From Planctomycetota bacterium (GTDB taxonomy: Bacteria; Planctomycetota; Phycisphaerae; Phycisphaerales; SM1A02), in contig RFOC01000020.1 in assembly GCA_009926815.1 (NCBI GenBank), forward strand, positions 1 through 17,040: 17,040 bases of DNA, in the 5' to 3' direction. A program made the position numbers and the translations under genes. Each line of letters opens with the position of its first letter. Position 1 is the stretch's first letter. Shown here one piece after another: positions 1 through 7,708 of the stretch. The notes under the pieces are model-generated. The model was given only the letters and a program-made list of their open reading frames with translations, ran no database searches and was not told where the DNA came from.

Positions 1-929
<929 letters not shown>

Positions 930-968
930 ACAGGGCCCCGTCGTTTTCGGCGGGGCCCTGTGCTTTTT
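930..968 (+). terminator. Intrinsic terminator of the 16S rRNA unit
   Basis: CAGGGCCCCG (931-940) and CGGGGCCCTG (951-960) form a perfect stem. It extends outward by an A-T pair (930/961) and inward through a T-G wobble and CG/CG to a TTTT loop (944-947). A T-tract follows at 964-968. This is the only textbook intrinsic terminator in the window. It places the end of the rRNA transcript before any 23S gene, so the 16S gene is its own unit. Confidence 0.93.
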
Positions 969-978
969 CATCCGCGGG

Positions 979-984
979 TACAAC
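979..984 (+). promoter_or_regulatory. Possible -10 element of the MFS gene
   Basis: TACAAC, preceded by GG, ends 6 nt before the ATG at 991. It shares the position of the better TANNNT hexamers in this window but lacks the final T. It lies just beyond the rRNA terminator, where a new promoter would be needed. No -35 element was recognised. Confidence 0.4.
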
Positions 985-990
985 CCTCGC

Positions 991-2307
991 ATGGACACGA
1001 GGCCCGTGGCATCCATCGCTTCGAGAACCCCATGGCTGGCGGTGCTGGTGGCCTCGCTGGGTTACTTCGTGGACCTGTACGACCTGGTCATCTTCAGCGT
1101 GGTTCGCGTGCCCAGCCTGGGCTCCAAGGGGCTGGGGCTTCCGGAGGCGAGCGACAGCGTGGCCACGGGTTTCTGGGATGGCGTGGTGCGGTCGTTCGAG
1201 ATCCTGCTGGGTCGCACGCAGGGTGACGTGACCAGCGCGGGCGCCGCGATCCTGGACGTGCAGCTGACGGGCATGGTGATCGGGGGCTTCGTGTGGGGCA
1301 TCCTGGGTGATCGGCGAGGTCGATTGACCACGCTCTTCGGATCGATCGCGCTCTACTCGACGGCGAACCTGCTGAACGCGTTCGTGCAGACGGTGCCGCA
1401 GTACGCGGCGCTCCGCTTCGTGGCCGGCATCGGTCTTGCGGGCGAGCTTGGTGCCGGCGTGACGCTGGTGAGCGAACTCATGAACCGCCACCATCGCGGC
1501 TGGGGGACCATGGTGGTGGCCTTCGCGGGCATGTTCGGACCGGTCGCGGCCAGCCTGGTGGGGAGCTGGGTGGATTGGCGCCACGCCTACATGATCGGTG
1601 GCGGAATGGGCTTCGCCCTGCTCGCGCTGCGGATCGGCCTGGTGGAGAGCGGCATGTTCCGTCGAAGCGAGCGCGAGCATGGACGTCGGGGCGACCTTCG
1701 CATGCTGTTCGGATCGTGGGATCGGTTGCGGCGACTGGCGTGCGTGGTGGGACTGGGATCTCCCATCTGGTTCGTGGGCGGGGTGGTGTTCGTGTTCGGT
1801 CCCGAACTGGCTCGGGCGGTCGGCTGCCAGGAGCCGGTGAAGGCGCCGACCGTGGTGCTCTGCGGCTATCTGGGTGCGGCGGCGGGCGACCTGCTGTCCG
1901 GCGCGGTCAGCCAGTGGCTTCGAAGCCGGCGTGCCGCGATCGCCGGGGCCATCCTGACGCTTGCGGTGGGGCTTTCGGCCCTGCTCACGCTCGGGGGCCG
2001 GGGAAGCGCCTGGTTCTACGCGTGCACCGCGATGGCGGGCTTCGCCACCGGCTACTGGGCGGTGTTCGTGACCGTGGCGGGAGAGACCTTCGGCACCAAC
2101 CTGCGGGCGACGGTGGCCACCAGCGCACCCAACCTGGTGCGCTGGTCGGCCGTGATCTGGGTGAACGCCTGGGGCGCGCTGAATGGGCCCATGGGTGCCG
2201 GCCGAGCGGCGGCGTGCGTGGCCGCGGTGGCGATCATGGTGGGGCTGCTGAGCGTGTGGCGGCTGCCGGAACCCTTCGGCCGCGACCTGGACTGGGAGGA
2301 GACCTGA
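991..2307 (+). CDS. Major facilitator superfamily transporter
   Basis: Predicted inner-membrane secondary transporter of 438 residues with about 12 hydrophobic segments. MFS motif A is visible as GILGDRRGR (residues 103-111) between TM2 and TM3, followed by RFVAGIGLAGELGAG (142-156), which fits TM4 of the sugar/metabolite:H+ symporter groups. Acidic residues D28 and D31 sit in TM1 (GYFVDLYD), and a long loop of about 40 residues separates TM1 from TM2. The substrate cannot be told from sequence. The frame is open back to 856, but those codons run through the rRNA terminator, so ATG 991 is chosen. A K+ channel gene follows 46 nt downstream and may share the transcript. Confidence 0.9.
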   Translation: MDTRPVASIASRTPWLAVLVASLGYFVDLYDLVIFSVVRVPSLGSKGLGLPEASDSVATGFWDGVVRSFEILLGRTQGDVTSAGAAILDVQLTGMVIGGFVWGILGDRRGRLTTLFGSIALYSTANLLNAFVQTVPQYAALRFVAGIGLAGELGAGVTLVSELMNRHHRGWGTMVVAFAGMFGPVAASLVGSWVDWRHAYMIGGGMGFALLALRIGLVESGMFRRSEREHGRRGDLRMLFGSWDRLRRLACVVGLGSPIWFVGGVVFVFGPELARAVGCQEPVKAPTVVLCGYLGAAAGDLLSGAVSQWLRSRRAAIAGAILTLAVGLSALLTLGGRGSAWFYACTAMAGFATGYWAVFVTVAGETFGTNLRATVATSAPNLVRWSAVIWVNAWGALNGPMGAGRAAACVAAVAIMVGLLSVWRLPEPFGRDLDWEET

Positions 2308-2353
2308 GCGCGGTCGTTGCGGCACGCGGGGGGTGCGTGCCGATGAAGGACAC

Positions 2354-3070
2354 ATGAGCGAGACGCCCGGGCACGTCCATCGGACGCGTCGTCAGGAGAT
2401 CCAGGCACTGGCGAGCCCCATCCGCTGGCTTCGCAACCGGTCGATGCCGGTGCTGGGGCTGACGCTGATGGCGCTGTTGGCGCAGCCGTTCTTCGACGTG
2501 CCGGGCCAGCCGTCACCCCCCCTGATGACCTACACGTTCGCCTTCATTCCGCTCTTTGGGCTGGTGATGCTCGGTCGTCGGCCGGGCCTGGTGGTGGCGG
2601 TCGCCGCGATGTCGGTCGGAGCCTTCACGCTGGGCGTCGTCGAGTCCCATGCCATGGAGCGCCTGCTGATCGGGTGGATCGGGCTGCTGAACATCGGCCT
2701 CTATCTGGGCGTGATCGCGTTGCTGGCGAAGATCGTCTTCCAGTCCTCGTCCCTGGTGGATGACCGCGTCTATGGGGGCGTGGCGGTCTACCTGCTGGTG
2801 GCGATCGTGTTCGGCTTCATCCATCACCGCATCGGCCTCACGGACGCGGCGGCGTACGTGAACTCGGTCGATCGGACCGCGCCTCCCCTGAACTGGTCGG
2901 ACTACCTGTACTTCAGCTTCGCCGCCTTCACGACCAGCGGCTTCGGCGACATCGTGCCGATCAGCCCGTTCGCCCGGGCGACGACCTCGATCGAGAGCGT
3001 GGTGGGCGTGCTCTTTCCGGCGGTGCTGATCGCCCGGCTGATCAACCGAGACTTCGTGCCGCGGGCCTGA
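2354..3070 (+). CDS. Potassium channel-like membrane protein (pore-loop, Ion_trans_2 type)
   Basis: Predicted 238-residue ion channel. The pore signature is near the C-terminus: YFSFAAFTTSGFGDIVP (residues 186-202) matches the K+ channel pore helix and selectivity filter TTxGYGD, with GFG in place of GYG. It is flanked by hydrophobic helices at about 141-158 and 210-230. Three to four further hydrophobic segments precede it (about 33-130), without an arginine-rich S4, so voltage gating is not indicated. There is no RCK or other regulatory domain; the chain ends 8 residues after the last helix. Start choice is uncertain: ATG 2354 has GAAGGA (2345-2350) only 3 nt upstream; an in-frame GTG at 2333 would add 7 residues. 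It lies 46 nt after the MFS gene and converges with the next gene across 12 bp. Confidence 0.87.
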   Translation: MSETPGHVHRTRRQEIQALASPIRWLRNRSMPVLGLTLMALLAQPFFDVPGQPSPPLMTYTFAFIPLFGLVMLGRRPGLVVAVAAMSVGAFTLGVVESHAMERLLIGWIGLLNIGLYLGVIALLAKIVFQSSSLVDDRVYGGVAVYLLVAIVFGFIHHRIGLTDAAAYVNSVDRTAPPLNWSDYLYFSFAAFTTSGFGDIVPISPFARATTSIESVVGVLFPAVLIARLINRDFVPRA

Positions 3071-3082
3071 TGGAAGTCTGGG

Positions 3083-3820
3083 TCAGTCGTTGAAGCCGGA
3101 GATGTAGCCGTTGCCCCCCATGGCGAAGGGGTTCCAGTCGCCGACGGCGCTGCCGTAACTCCACGCCTGGCCGCCGACATCGCCCCCCATGCCGCCACCC
3201 ACCAGTTCCGGATTCGGGGCCGGTCCGCTCCACACGCCGGGATTGACGCTGTTCTGGTACTCGCCTGCGAGCGTGTTCATGGGCGCCGGGTTGCCCGGAC
3301 CCACTGGACCCGTCATCCAGCGATTGCCCGTGGCGCCTCGGGTGGCTGGATTCACGTACTGCGGAGTGGCGTATCCCGGGATGCCGGAGGCCGTGAAGGC
3401 CCCCGCGCCGTAGTAGTGATAGTGGTAATGCACGCCCTGGTTGGCCTGAGCCTGCATCGACGCGGGGTCGATCATGCCGCCGGGGTTGTTGTAGCCCACG
3501 TTCGGGGCCACGGGCATGGGCTGCGGCGGCGTCTGGCCGATGGGCACCTGGATGTCCGAACCGGTGGTGTCGCCCGCACCCTGTGCCGAGTTGATCGGAA
3601 CCTGCATGTCGCGGCTGAGGGACGCGGCGTCCTCGGCTCGGCCCTCGGCGGAGGGGGGCATCCGGGGCGTCTGCCGTGGCCGACGGGCACCCTGCTGCGT
3701 GGGGGGCGGGTTCTGCGGCGCGGCTTGCGGCGCGGCTCCGCCCTGCGCGAGCGCGAGCGATCCCCAGAGGGCGCAACCGGCGGCGAGCATGGAGAGGGTG
3801 TGTCGGGTGTCGAGGCTCAT
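3083..3820 (-). CDS. Secreted low-complexity protein (Pro/Gly/Asn-rich), function unknown
   Basis: A 245-residue protein with an N-terminal signal-type hydrophobic segment (residues about 8-26, ending ALAQ/GG), so export is likely. The mature part has no domain I recognise. Residues 27-60 are rich in Pro, Gln and Ala. Two DMQVPI/DIQVPI-like repeats occur at about 71-94 (RDMQVPINSAQG and SDIQVPIGQTPP). A His/Tyr run, VHYHYHYYGAGAF, lies near residues 129-141, and the C-terminal half is rich in Gly, Asn and Pro. The composition suggests a disordered or surface-associated polypeptide. The start is supported by TAGACT 6 nt upstream and by the signal peptide. It is divergent from transketolase. 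GC-rich shadow frames on the other strand lack a comparable start or signal peptide. Confidence 0.72.
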   Translation of the reverse strand: MSLDTRHTLSMLAAGCALWGSLALAQGGAAPQAAPQNPPPTQQGARRPRQTPRMPPSAEGRAEDAASLSRDMQVPINSAQGAGDTTGSDIQVPIGQTPPQPMPVAPNVGYNNPGGMIDPASMQAQANQGVHYHYHYYGAGAFTASGIPGYATPQYVNPATRGATGNRWMTGPVGPGNPAPMNTLAGEYQNSVNPGVWSGPAPNPELVGGGMGGDVGGQAWSYGSAVGDWNPFAMGGNGYISGFND

Positions 3821-3826
3821 GCCGGA

Positions 3827-3832
3827 AGTCTA
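3827..3832 (-). promoter_or_regulatory. -10-like TAGACT, leaderless layout
   Basis: On the - strand TAGACT, preceded by G, ends 6 nt before the ATG at 3820. A transcript starting the usual 6-8 nt after a -10 hexamer would begin at or beside the start codon. No Shine-Dalgarno sequence lies in the gap (TCCGGC). Confidence 0.5.
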
Positions 3833-3833
3833 C

Positions 3834-3843
3834 GCGGATCCGC
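3834..3843. promoter_or_regulatory. 10-bp palindrome between divergent promoters
   Basis: GCGGATCCGC is a perfect palindrome between the two divergent -10-like hexamers (3827-3832 on -, 3860-3865 on +). Its position suits a shared operator, but a similar, longer palindrome occurs by chance inside the transketolase coding region (near 4096-4109), so the evidence is weak. Confidence 0.25.
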
Positions 3844-3859
3844 AAGGAGTCCTCGCCGG

Positions 3860-3865
3860 TAGGAT
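3860..3865 (+). promoter_or_regulatory. -10-like TAGGAT before transketolase
   Basis: TAGGAT, preceded by G, ends 9 nt before the ATG at 3875. The 9 nt between (CCGATTTCC) contain no Shine-Dalgarno sequence, so the mRNA is probably leaderless or has only 1-3 nt of leader. No clear -35 element is visible. Confidence 0.55.
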
Positions 3866-3874
3866 CCGATTTCC

Positions 3875-6016
3875 ATGACCAGCGCCACCGCAAACGTTGA
3901 CGTGAAGACCGCCTTTCCCCACCTGGACGCGGGCACGCCCGGGGATGTGCCAGGGATCGACGCGCTGGCCATCAACACCATCCGGACGCTCTCCATGGAT
4001 GGGGTGCAGGCGGCCAACAGCGGACACCCGGGCACGCCCATGGCCCTGGCGCCCGTGGCCTACGCGCTCTGGCAGCGGGTGCTGAACTTCGATCCCGCGG
4101 ATCCGCGGTGGCCTGGCCGTGACCGCTTCGTGCTCAGCAACGGTCACGCCAGCATGCTGCTGTACTCCATGCTGCACCTCTCGGGCACGCAGGCGATCGA
4201 CCGCGAGCTGAAGCCCACGGGCAAGCCCGCGGTTGCCCTGGATGACCTGAAGGGATTCCGCCAGATGCACACCCGCTGCCCGGGGCACCCCGAGCACGGG
4301 TGGACCGCCGGCGTGGAGACCACGACCGGGCCGCTGGGACAGGGCCTGGCGAACGCGGTCGGCATGGCCATGGCGGAGCGATGGCTGGCGGCCACCTACA
4401 ACCGTCCGGGCTTCGAGCTCTTCGACTACCGCGTGTACGCCATCTGCGGCGACGGCTGCATGATGGAGGGCATCAGCGGCGAGGCCGGGAGTCTGGCGGG
4501 CCACCTGAAGCTGGACAACCTGGTGTGGATCTACGACAACAACCACATCACCATCGAGGGCAAGACCGACCTGGCGTACAACGACGACGCGGCGGTGCGC
4601 TACCTGGGCTACGGATGGAACGTGCTGCGGGTGGGCGACGCGAACGACCTCGACGCCATGGAGCGTGCCCTCCGGACCGCCGAGGCCACGAAGGGCCGCC
4701 CGACGCTGATCATCGTGGACAGCCACATCGGCTGGGGATCACCCGGTCGACAGGACACGAAGGAGGCGCACGGCGAGCCGCTGGGTGACGAGGAGATCCG
4801 CAGGACGAAGCGGATCTACGGCTGGCCCGAGGACGCGAAGTTCCTGGTGCCCGAGGGCGTGCGCGAGCGGTTCGCCGAGGGCGTGGGGGCCCGCGGAGCG
4901 CAGGCCAGCGCCGCCTGGCGGAAGCTCTTCGATGCGTACGCCGCCCGTTTCCCGAAGGAGGCGGCGGAACTGCGATGCATCTTCGCGGGCACGCTGCCCT
5001 CGGGATGGGACAAGGCCCTGGCGGCGTTCCCGACCGACGCGAAGGGCATGGGCAGTCGCGTCTCGGGTGGCAAGGTGCTCAACGCGATCGCGCAGGGCGT
5101 GCCCTGGATGGTGGGCGGCAGCGCAGACCTGGCCCCGAGCACGAAGACGCTGCTCACCTTCGATGGCGCGAAGGAGAGCTTCCAGCACGCCACGCCGGGT
5201 GGCCGCAACCTGCATTTCGGCATCCGCGAGCACGCCATGGGCGCCGTCTGCAACGGGCTGGCTCTCACCGGCCTCCGCGCCTACGGCAGCGGGTTCCTGA
5301 TCTTCAGCGACTACATGCGCGGGTCCATGCGGCTGAGCAGCATCATGGAGCTTCCCGTGCTGTTCATCTTCACGCACGACTCGATCGGCGTGGGGGAGGA
5401 CGGGCCCACGCACCAGCCCATCGAGCAGGTGCCCGGACTTCGGGCCATTCCCGGCGTGTGCGTGTTCCGGCCCGGTGACGCCAACGAGGTGTCGGAGTGC
5501 TACCGGTCGGCCATGCAGTTCCACGGCCCAAGCATCATGGCGCTGTCGAGGCAGGATCTTCCCACGCTGGATCGCGCCAGGTTCGGCGCGGCCTCGGGTT
5601 GCGCCCGCGGCGCCTACGTGCTGAGCGACCCCGAGGGCGGATCGCCGCAGGCCATCGTGATCGCCACTGGCAGCGAGATCCACCTGGCGCTGGCTGCCCA
5701 GGCGCAACTGGCCAAGGAGGGGGTGCGCGTGCGCGTGGTGAGCATGCCGTGCTGGGAACTCTTCGAGCGCCAGGACGAGGCGTACCGCGACGAGGTGCTG
5801 CCGCCCTCCGTGCGGGCACGGACCGCGGTGGAGATGGCCGCGGACTTCGGCTGGGGTCGGTGGGTGGGCCTTGAGGGCACGACCGTCTGCATGCGGAGCT
5901 TCGGGGCCAGCGCGCCGGCGAAGCAGGTGATCGAGCACTTCGGCTTCACGCCGGCGAAGGTGGTGGAGGCGGTGAAGGCGTCCATGGCCCGCGCGGCCAA
6001 GGCGGGTGGCCGGTGA
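3875..6016 (+). CDS. tkt: Transketolase
   Basis: Thiamine diphosphate-dependent transfer of two-carbon ketol units in the non-oxidative pentose phosphate pathway, cytosolic. The 713-residue chain covers the whole family. Visible landmarks are SGHPG (49-53), LSNGHASML (87-95), GVETTTGPLGQG (146-157), the ThDP motif GDG (192-194) with its distal DNN (221-223), HDSIGVGEDGPTHQP (501-515), and the catalytic Glu in FGIREHAMG (E452). The C-terminal domain (about 592-700) is complete. The chain is about 50 residues longer than E. coli TktA: an N-terminal extension of about 27 residues and a short insertion at about 105-122. Its stop codon overlaps the start of rpiB, which acts in the same pathway, so the two are translationally coupled. 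Confidence 0.98.
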   Translation: MTSATANVDVKTAFPHLDAGTPGDVPGIDALAINTIRTLSMDGVQAANSGHPGTPMALAPVAYALWQRVLNFDPADPRWPGRDRFVLSNGHASMLLYSMLHLSGTQAIDRELKPTGKPAVALDDLKGFRQMHTRCPGHPEHGWTAGVETTTGPLGQGLANAVGMAMAERWLAATYNRPGFELFDYRVYAICGDGCMMEGISGEAGSLAGHLKLDNLVWIYDNNHITIEGKTDLAYNDDAAVRYLGYGWNVLRVGDANDLDAMERALRTAEATKGRPTLIIVDSHIGWGSPGRQDTKEAHGEPLGDEEIRRTKRIYGWPEDAKFLVPEGVRERFAEGVGARGAQASAAWRKLFDAYAARFPKEAAELRCIFAGTLPSGWDKALAAFPTDAKGMGSRVSGGKVLNAIAQGVPWMVGGSADLAPSTKTLLTFDGAKESFQHATPGGRNLHFGIREHAMGAVCNGLALTGLRAYGSGFLIFSDYMRGSMRLSSIMELPVLFIFTHDSIGVGEDGPTHQPIEQVPGLRAIPGVCVFRPGDANEVSECYRSAMQFHGPSIMALSRQDLPTLDRARFGAASGCARGAYVLSDPEGGSPQAIVIATGSEIHLALAAQAQLAKEGVRVRVVSMPCWELFERQDEAYRDEVLPPSVRARTAVEMAADFGWGRWVGLEGTTVCMRSFGASAPAKQVIEHFGFTPAKVVEAVKASMARAAKAGGR

Positions 6017-6468
6017 AGATCGCGATCGCCTCCGATCACGCGGGGCTGCCGCTCAAGCGAGCCCTTCAGCCGCTGGTGGCGCAGCTGGGTCACGAGGTGA
6101 TCGACCTGGGCGCCCATGCCGACGACCCGAACGACGACTATCCCGACTTCGCGCTGGCGCTGGGCCGCGCGGTGGCCGGCGGCCGTGCGGAGCGAGGGCT
6201 GCTCCTCTGCGGCAGTGGCATCGGCGCCAGCGTGGCGGTCAACAAGGTCGATGGCATTCGCGCTGGCAACTGCATGGACCACTACTCCGCCCACCAGGGC
6301 GTGGAGCACGATGACATGAACGTGCTGGTGCTGGGTGGCCGCGTGGTGGGCGCCGCGGTGGCGGAGGAGATGGTCCGCGCCTTCCTGGCCGCCCGTTTCA
6401 CCGGCGAGCCCCGGCACCAGCGGCGGCTGCAGAAGGTGCTGGCGATCGAGAAGGCCCGCGGGGCCTGA
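6013..6468 (+). CDS. rpiB: Ribose-5-phosphate isomerase B (RpiB/LacAB family)
   Basis: Interconverts ribose 5-phosphate and ribulose 5-phosphate, feeding the upstream transketolase. The 151 residues match the family length. Seen directly: the N-terminal IASDHAG motif (D8, H9), LLCGSGIGAS with the catalytic Cys (C66) in the phosphate-binding loop, NKVDGIRAGNC (77-87), and HDDMNVLVLGGRVVG (99-113), which carries the conserved His/Asp/Asn. LacA/LacB of galactose metabolism have the same fold, but the neighbour points to RpiB. Translation starts at GTG 6013 within the GTGA shared with the tkt stop, a 4-nt overlap typical of coupled genes. Confidence 0.96.
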   Translation: MKIAIASDHAGLPLKRALQPLVAQLGHEVIDLGAHADDPNDDYPDFALALGRAVAGGRAERGLLLCGSGIGASVAVNKVDGIRAGNCMDHYSAHQGVEHDDMNVLVLGGRVVGAAVAEEMVRAFLAARFTGEPRHQRRLQKVLAIEKARGA

Positions 6469-6483
6469 GGCCGCCCGGGCAGG

Positions 6484-6503
6484 GGCGGGGTAGGATCCCC
6501 GCC
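6484..6503 (+). promoter_or_regulatory. -10-like TAGGAT inside a GC hairpin, upstream of FKBP gene
   Basis: GGCGGGG (6484-6490) and CCCCGCC (6497-6503) form a 7-bp stem whose loop is TAGGAT (6491-6496), the same hexamer found before tkt. The hexamer ends 30 nt before the ATG at 6527, which would leave a leader of about 24 nt carrying a GGAG site. No T-tract follows, so this is not a convincing terminator. It may be an internal promoter of the operon. Confidence 0.35.
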
Positions 6504-6516
6504 TCGCACATTCCAC

Positions 6517-6520
6517 GGAG
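6517..6520 (+). promoter_or_regulatory. Shine-Dalgarno GGAG of the FKBP gene
   Basis: GGAG (in ACGGAGAGAAAC) lies 6 nt before ATG 6527. It is one of only two clear Shine-Dalgarno sites in the window and fixes this start. Confidence 0.7.
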
Positions 6521-6526
6521 AGAAAC

Positions 6527-7447
6527 ATGCTGCGCCACCTGATCGCCTCGACCCTGCTCCTCGCCGCCTCCGCGACCGCCTCGCCGCCGCCGGAGGGTGA
6601 CTACGCCACGCTGCCGCCCGACCCGGTGGAGATGGAGACGGTGCTGGGTGGCCTGAAGGTGGACATGGCCGCCGCCGCCGCCGCCGCCGAGAAGACCGGA
6701 GGCAAGGTCAGCGCGATCCGGCTGGTCGAGGAGAACGGGCGGAAGGCCTACGAGGTGATCGTGATCGATGGCGGCATGTCCAAGCGCGCCATCGTGGATG
6801 CCGAGACCGGTGCCCTTCGCATGGCCAGGCTGGGCGCTGCCGAGGCCTCCGCCGCGGCGCTGGCCAAGGTCCCGGGCAAGGTGGGCCTGCTGGCGCTCGA
6901 CGCCAACGGCGAGACGCCGAACTGGCGAGTGATGGTCTTCGCCCAGGGCAAGGCGCACCAGGTGGTGGTGAACGCCGTGGACGGATCGATCGTTTCCGAC
7001 ACGCTCCAGCCACGGTTCCCGGGCGAGGCGACCGAGGCGGCCCTGCAGGGCACGCCGGGAGGCCTTCGCTGGATCGTGATGCAGGAAGGCACTGGTGCGC
7101 AGCCCAAGGCCGCCGATTCGCGGGTGAAGGTGAACTACTCCGGGTACCTGGTCGATGGCACCATGTTCGACAGCAATGCCAAGACGGGCAAGCCGATCGA
7201 GTTCCCGCTGAACCGGGTGATCAAGGGCTGGTCGGAAGGCGTGGCGGCCATGAAGGTGGGCGAGAAGCGCAAGCTGGTGATCCCGTGGGCTCTGGCCTAC
7301 GGCGAGATGGGTCGTCCGCCGCAGATCCCGCCCAAGGCCACGCTCATCTTCGACGTGGAGCTGGTGGACACGGACATGCCGCCTCCGGGCGCACCGCCAG
7401 CGAACGGGGCACCGGCCGGTTCGGCTCCTCCCAAGCCCGGGAACTGA
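6527..7447 (+). CDS. Secreted PepSY-PepSY-FKBP peptidyl-prolyl isomerase
   Basis: Exported cis-trans prolyl isomerase of 306 residues. A signal peptide covers about 1-19. Two regions look like tandem PepSY domains: 44-98 (KVSAIRLVEENGRKAYEVIV, closing with VDAETGAL) and 103-158 (AALAKVPGKVGLLALDANG, closing with VNAVDGSIV). A complete FKBP domain follows at about 195-282 with the family's pocket residues: Y204 in VNYSGYL, F214-D215, V231-I232 and W235 in RVIKGW, Y258 in LAYGE, and IPPKATLIFDVELV near the end. The tail (285-306) is Pro/Gly/Ala-rich. Seven GCC codons in a row (6668-6688) encode seven Ala in the first PepSY region. Prolyl isomerase activity follows from family knowledge; a link between PepSY and FKBP function is not known to me. 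Confidence 0.93.
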   Translation: MLRHLIASTLLLAASATASPPPEGDYATLPPDPVEMETVLGGLKVDMAAAAAAAEKTGGKVSAIRLVEENGRKAYEVIVIDGGMSKRAIVDAETGALRMARLGAAEASAAALAKVPGKVGLLALDANGETPNWRVMVFAQGKAHQVVVNAVDGSIVSDTLQPRFPGEATEAALQGTPGGLRWIVMQEGTGAQPKAADSRVKVNYSGYLVDGTMFDSNAKTGKPIEFPLNRVIKGWSEGVAAMKVGEKRKLVIPWALAYGEMGRPPQIPPKATLIFDVELVDTDMPPPGAPPANGAPAGSAPPKPGN

Positions 7448-7449
7448 CC

Positions 7450-7698
7450 GTGCGGCGTGTCCTGCTTGCCGCGGTGACGCTGGTCTGCGGCCTGGCCAGC
7501 TGCGAGGACGCTGCGCAGACGCAGACGGCCGCGCCGGCTCCGCCATCCGGCCGTCGCACCAGCACCTACGGCAAGGCCATGGACCGGGCGGAGGACCTGC
7601 AGAAGGAAGTGGCGGAGTACAACCGCCAGATCGAGCGGACGATCGAGCAGGGCACGGCCCCCGAGACGCCCGGGCCGGGGGCACCGAAGCAGCCCTGA
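7450..7698 (+). CDS. Small lipoprotein, function unknown
   Basis: An 82-residue protein that starts at GTG 7450, two bases after the FKBP stop, so it is probably translationally coupled. The N-terminus is a lipoprotein signal: Arg-Arg at 2-3, a hydrophobic stretch at 4-16 and lipobox LASC with the lipidated Cys at residue 18. The mature part has a linker rich in Gln, Thr, Ala and Pro (22-33), a charged helical stretch (about 39-68, DRAEDLQKEVAEYNRQIERTI) that could form a coiled coil, and a Pro/Gly-rich tail. I recognise no domain. The same frame is open upstream to 7285, but that part overlaps the FKBP gene and lacks a signal. It shares its envelope location with the FKBP protein. Confidence 0.75.
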   Translation: MRRVLLAAVTLVCGLASCEDAAQTQTAAPAPPSGRRTSTYGKAMDRAEDLQKEVAEYNRQIERTIEQGTAPETPGPGAPKQP

Positions 7699-7708
7699 CC
7701 ACGGTCAG
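7695..7708. repeat. Inverted repeat holding both stop codons of convergent genes
   Basis: CTGACC-AC-GGTCAG is a perfect inverted repeat. The TGA of the lipoprotein gene (7696-7698) and the TGA of the opposing aminopeptidase gene (7705-7707 on -) lie in its two arms. No T-tract follows on either strand. It could end transcription weakly in both directions or be a by-product of two facing TGA codons. Confidence 0.35.

Noticed and set aside
6484..6503. Intrinsic terminator between rpiB and the FKBP gene
   Set aside because: The GC stem has no T-tract and its loop is the TAGGAT hexamer; a promoter role is more likely.
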